Shown: piece after piece, positions 59,611 to 64,000 of the stretch
How the letters are laid out: every line of letters starts with the position of its first letter
How positions within the stretch are numbered: position 1 is the first letter of the stretch
Assembly: GCA_012931725.1 (NCBI GenBank)
Contig: CM022950.1
Span: 58,300,754-58,364,753, forward strand
Length of the DNA: 64,000 bases
Source: Litsea cubeba
Lineage: Eukaryota; Streptophyta; Magnoliopsida; Laurales; Lauraceae
Direction: 5' to 3'
The notes under the pieces: model-generated
The model's input: only the letters and a program-made list of their open reading frames with translations
Database searches by the model: none
What the model was told of the DNA's origin: nothing
Program-made: the position numbers and the translations under genes

Positions 59611-62600
59611 GAATTATTGTAATCGACTGCAATTAAGGGCAAAGATAATATTTTTTAATGGAAGTGTAGTCTCTCACTTTGAGGACACAGTTCCACCCTC
59701 AAACCTTGCGAATTCTCTTTAAAACCTCTTTCAGTGTGTATGTATTTTTTCAGCTTCTATCATTATACTACATTATTTACTAAATTAAAGCCATTTGACC
59801 CATTCTATATTCTAAATTCTAATGGTCCACGTATAAACTTAAAATAGAAATGTAGAGTATAACATGTTAAGTGGGAAGGAACATGGGGCGTGTTATGGTG
59901 CGAACTTGCTGTCTGAACCAACTGTGGGGCCCACTGTGGTACAGTTTGGGGATGGGACCGGGGGGATGGAAAGATTCAAGTGGGATCACCTCAAGTATCA
60001 AGTTTGAAGTCAGTACCATGCTAACCACTCATCCATGGTCCGCAAGTTTAACGGCTTCATATTAAAAAAAAATTGACCTTTGATCCAATGCTCCAATCCA
60101 TTAGGATGGGTGCCAAACCCCTGGGATTAGTGACTATCCCGTGGGGCGGGGTTTCCCTGTTTGGTAATTGACTTAGATTGATGATGGTGGGCCCCACCAT
60201 GTTGTGAGAACCCATGCGAACCAGATGTACTGAAATATCCTATATGGGCCCTGATCCTAACTAATCATGGGTGGGGGATCAGAAGATCCAGGTGGGATTG
60301 TCCCATATATAAAATTTCAAGCCCGATCAATCATCCTAACCCTTTGATTTGTGGCCCTCAAGTTCAATGGCTTTAGAATGCATTATATTCTTTAGTTTCA
60401 ATCCATCGGTTAGTCCCATTCAAAGATTCAAAGAGGTTAAAGAACAAAAGATTCGTGACATTTGAAGGGGTTTTATTTTGGCCTTTTTTTTTTTGGTTTG
60501 GGGGTGGGGTGGAGGGTGGACCGGTGGTGGTGGTGGTTGTTTCATTTTGGATGGTGAGGTTGGACTGATCAAGTGGGGCCCCACCAGTTGTCTCCATGGT
60601 TCAACATCGTGATTGACCACGAAAAGCAATATGACACTGTGTCGCAGCTTGCGGTTCATCTTTCGAGTTTTTCTTTACCCACCCCCCCCTCCCCCAAAAA
60701 AAGAAAAAGAAAAAATATTAAAAAAATCTAGAGTATTGTAAAATGCTAGAAAATAATGTTTTTTTTTTCTTGTTAGTAAAGACTATAAAGCAAAATTTTG
60801 GCCAAGAAGGATGGATATTTTGTATTGCGCAATCTCGTTATGATATTTGCAAAATATTGTTGCGGTAGGGATTGATACTTGTTCATATTGGCCAATATAA
60901 ACTAGTATTGGCCCATACTTTGAACAGTGGTTGTCTCACACAGTGTGAAACATCGCCACACAAACAAAACCGTATGTGTAGCACAAAGTTACCATGCGAG
61001 ACTGCATGTGGGCCCACTTCTCTCTCTCTCTTTCTCCTTTCTTTTTCACCTATACATCATACATCTCATGGGGTTTACGCCAATCTGAATAGACTGGACA
61101 ATTGGATTGAGTGTGAATGATTTTTTTTAACCGTTAAAATTTGTGGGCCACAGATTGAGGGGTTAGGATCATTGGATTGACTGGCAATATCATATTTGGT
61201 GTGGTCCCACCTAGTTCTTTTGATCCCACCTCCCCCATGCCTAGGGCCCCCACCATTTTTTTTTGCACGTTGCTTACTATCTTCTTCTCCTTTTGTTTTT
61301 GGTTGGGATAAGAAGATTTTTAATAGAAACAAGAAGTTTAAACTGATACAAGACAACCCACACTTCCAATTTGACAAGCCGTCCTTAGCTCCGGTTAGGT
61401 GACCTGCTATGCAGGGCACAGGATGGCCTGCAGCAAGCAAGCGGAAGGCAAAGTGAGAAAGGAAGAGAAGGGAAAGAGTAAACAAAAGCGACCAAAATCT
61501 CTAATGGAGGATGGGATGAAAGAACAACAACAACAACAAAGATCTGTTGGTAGGGTCATGCCATTGCCAGAAGCTTAGAAGATATTCAATACTATCTGCT
61601 TACACATGAAGTTGTGGGACACCTACTTCAAGTAATGTTCTACTTGTCTCTTCTGGAATCAGGTTAGATTCTTTCGTGGATCAACTTAATATAGAAAGCC
61701 AATAAACAACATTGAGAAGCTCTAGCAAAACTCTACGGCGTTCGTGGGCACACCTATGCCTGGTGCACACCTAATTTTGGGATATCACCTAATCTCCATG
61801 TGAGGTGCAAAGGATCCTTGGAGCCTTGAGGCCTTGCCTAATTTGACTCCATTAGATATGTTGAAACTGCATTGCTAAGTATCTGTGCAGTGTCCAGTAT
61901 CTAGTACCTGTATGAGTATCGTAATCCGTTGGGTGTGTACACTTAACTTGCTTACTATGATTAATGCCTTTGACTATAGAAGTAATATAGCATAGCAGCT
62001 GCAGCCATTGTGTACTTCTTGTGTCTGATACGTGGGCATATAGATTTTTATCTTAAGCACGCCACCAATGCTCAATCCAATCTCTTTGAACACTACCTCT
62101 CCTGATGATACTGATCCAAGAACTATCAGCCATTAGTTAAATCACAAAGAAATCTTCACTGCACGAAGCCATTAAATTATTTATCTGCTCTGGTCATCAC
62201 CTGTGCGACAGGCTCTCTTGGCAACTGTTCATGACATTCATGTGCTGTGCCACCTGCATGATCACTAGGGGGATGTGAAATTCTGTGCATGGCTATCGGA
62301 TGCTCAAAATGTCAGCATGATGGATTACCAATGGTGTAGAAATTGAGGTCTCAAAATCAATGGCAGGAAGGTGATAAAAAAATTAAATCAAGTTAATCTC
62401 AACTGCAAGTGTAAATCAGATAAGTGTCAAAACGGACCTGGTGATAATTAAGTGCAGTGAGTCAGGGAGCTTGATTGCCCTGGGCCACAAGGCTTTCAGA
62501 ATTAAGTGTATTGGAAATAGTCAGATTAATGTCAAGTAATTGTTAATTCATTGGACAATCTAATAAATTTTTAAGTATAGTTTTGCTAATTCAGTGGAAC

Positions 62601-62851
62601 ATCTAACAGATTTTTTATTATGGCCTTTTTTTTTTCTTTTTTTTTTGGCTATTGTTGAGATTAATATCCAACATTCTTTCTTAGTCTGATCAGAGCCAAA
62701 TTAGGTTATACGAGTGATTGCTATTTCATCGGGAGTGAATTATGAACCTGGGTTGGTTGACTATAAGTGGGCCTTACCAAAAGTTTCCAAATATGAAATT
62801 TGTGGTCTGATTCTCATGAAAATTGGCCACAATTTGCAATTTTGCGAATGA
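59611..62851. other. No gene recognised; possibly gene B intron 2
   Basis: Contains GGTGGGGCCCAC-type words (59925, 60188, 60575), a GGTGGTGGTGG run (about 60523-60537), and 60800-60930 with GATATTT/TTGGCCAATA words resembling the 43347-43520 MITE. No exon for a Pro-rich CHERP-like C-terminus was found. Confidence 0.35.
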
Positions 62852-63460
62852 GTTTGTCAAGTGCACCTGGATTATTGACAACAATTAAGGTAGCATCAAA
62901 TGGCAAAGTCTTTACATAGATTGGGGGTGGTAGCACGGAATGGCAAGGTCTTTACATGGATTGGGGTGGCTGCTCATGCTAATCATTTATTTAAGTTTCA
63001 ACGTTTAATAGATTGTACCTGCAGATTTATATATATTAAAGTACAGCATACATTAGTCATGTTACTGTCAAATAGAGGTGAGTGCTAATTCACATTTGAG
63101 CTGATAGTGAACTTGAGTTTGTTGGACTGATAATTCGGCTGATAGTGAACTTGAGTTTGTCAAGTGATCCTGGATTATTGGCAACAATTAAGGTAGCATG
63201 GAATGGCCAAGTCTTTACATAGATTGGGGGTGGTAGCACGGAATGGCAAGGTCTTTACATGGATTGGGGTGGCTGCTCATGCTAACCATTTATTTAAGTT
63301 TCACCGTTCGATAGATTTGTAGCTGCAGATTTATATATATATATATATATATTAAAGTACATCATACATTAGTCATATTACTGTCAAATAGAGGTAAGTG
63401 CTAATTCACCTTTGAGCTGATAGCGAACTTGAGTTAGTTGGACTGGTAATTGGGCCTTAG
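62852..63460 (+). repeat. 303-bp tandem duplication with inner repeats
   Basis: Two copies (starting AGTTTGTCAAGTG at 62851 and 63154) share most of their sequence. Within each, GGCAA(A/G)GTCTTTACAT(A/G)GATTGGGG occurs twice about 50 bp apart. The second copy has a longer (AT)n tract. Confidence 0.9.
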
Positions 63461-63808
63461 CAAAAGTTTCCAACCATGAAATTCACAGCCTGTTTCTCTT
63501 TTGATTGTGTTAATCATCTTCAGCAACTTTTCTAGCCTCAGATCAAGTCATGGCTAATAAAAATGGCTTGGGGGCAGAGGACTTCCAAATAATTTGTTAC
63601 ATAATATGATAATTAATTTTCCGATATTTTCTGCTCTGGGTTCATGAATTCTGTACACATCACTAGCAGGTCATTCGCATACCCAGGGCCGTTCATTATC
63701 TGGGAACCTTAATGGATGGCAGCCAAGGGAAGGACTATGTTGGCTGATTTTTTTGCAAAAGTTTAGATAGGCCCAATTGGCATATATATATATATATATA
63801 TATATATA

Positions 63809-63934
63809 GGGGCAGGTTCTCCTAAGCTGCAGCTTCGGGTATCCTAAGCTACAGAGTGTAAACCGCACATGTGTGAGCACATGTGTGACCCATTTTTACA
63901 CTACTGCAACTTAGGATACCCCTAAGCTGCTCCT
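63809..63934. mobile_element. Fold-back MITE 3, in an (AT)n tract
   Basis: Arms containing GGTATCCTAAGCTACAG.GTGTAAA (left) and its reverse complement on the right (TTTACACTACTGCAACTTAG, GATACC) flank the central palindrome CACATGTGTGAGCACATGTG. Both sides are long TATATA runs. Confidence 0.75.
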
Positions 63935-64000
63935 AATATATATATATATATATATATATTGGCGTATTAAAGAAGATTAGATTATTTTAGTCCCCCCACT

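Noticed and set aside
61500..62900. Possible 3' exons of gene B
   Set aside because: No Pro-rich or CHERP-like coding sequence in the plus frames; only short ORFs.

Overview
This is a stretch of flowering-plant nuclear DNA. The evidence is spliced genes with GT-AG introns, long A/T-rich intergenic DNA, and dense plant transposons: Copia and Gypsy LTRs primed by initiator-Met tRNA, L1 and RTE LINEs, Mutator-like (MULE), hAT, Harbinger/Tourist, Helitron, TRIM and SINE sequences. Two host genes can be assembled by hand, and both have very large introns loaded with transposons. That style is reported from magnoliids and other large-intron plants, but the species cannot be fixed from this window.

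Host gene A is on the minus strand, CDS 20806 down to 1372. Four exons (20732-20806, 1937-1979, 1678-1781, 1372-1596) join with matching phases into a 148-residue coiled-coil protein. Intron 1 is about 18.75 kb and holds most of the first third of the window. Host gene B is on the plus strand and starts at 41762. Exon 1 (41762-42696) and exon 2 (45905-46164) encode a poly-Q/Pro-rich N-terminus, a SURP domain and a CID domain, as in CHERP-like splicing factors. Its 3' exons were not found and probably lie beyond 64000.

Layout. 1-2 kb: 3' end of gene A and a coding-like fragment. 3.3-5.1 kb: non-autonomous MULE-like element with a 9-bp target duplication. 5.2-8.3 kb: MULE with perfect 9-bp duplication, carrying a plant-mobile-domain ORF, a convergent three-exon FAR1-like DNA-binding gene, and an RTE LINE inserted with its own 14-bp duplication. 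9-11.8 kb: probable Gypsy LTR with an internal module array. 12.2-13.6 kb: inverted Copia LTR pair. 14.3-14.7 kb: two fold-back MITEs. 15.6-16.2 kb: Copia remnant. 17.6 kb: SINE. 18.2-20.5 kb: putative Helitron. 20.7-20.8 kb: exon 1 of gene A. 22.5-23.5 kb: broken Myb/SANT-like gene. 23.9-33 kb: three solo LTRs and one hAT element, all with recognisable target duplications. 33-37 kb: AT-rich DNA without genes. 37.5-41.3 kb: nested MULE-like, TRIM, hAT and solo-LTR insertions. 41.8-46.2 kb: gene B exons. 48.2-56.9 kb: a 5'-truncated L1 LINE interrupted by a young TR-GAG-type LTR element (50166-53868) and a MULE-like element (54971-55893). 57-58.7 kb: further LINE fragments. 59-64 kb: intergenic or intronic DNA with tandem duplications and a terminal fold-back MITE.

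The most unusual structures are: (1) arrays of hairpin modules built around GGTCGACC palindromes in the likely transcribed part of two different solo LTRs; (2) a MULE encoding an apparently intact DNA-binding protein without a catalytic domain, beside a plant-mobile-domain fragment; (3) a very young Gag-protease-only LTR element whose ORF ends inside its own 3' LTR; and (4) a group of elements sharing GTTTTTAAAA-like ends with differing self-complementary subterminal sequence.
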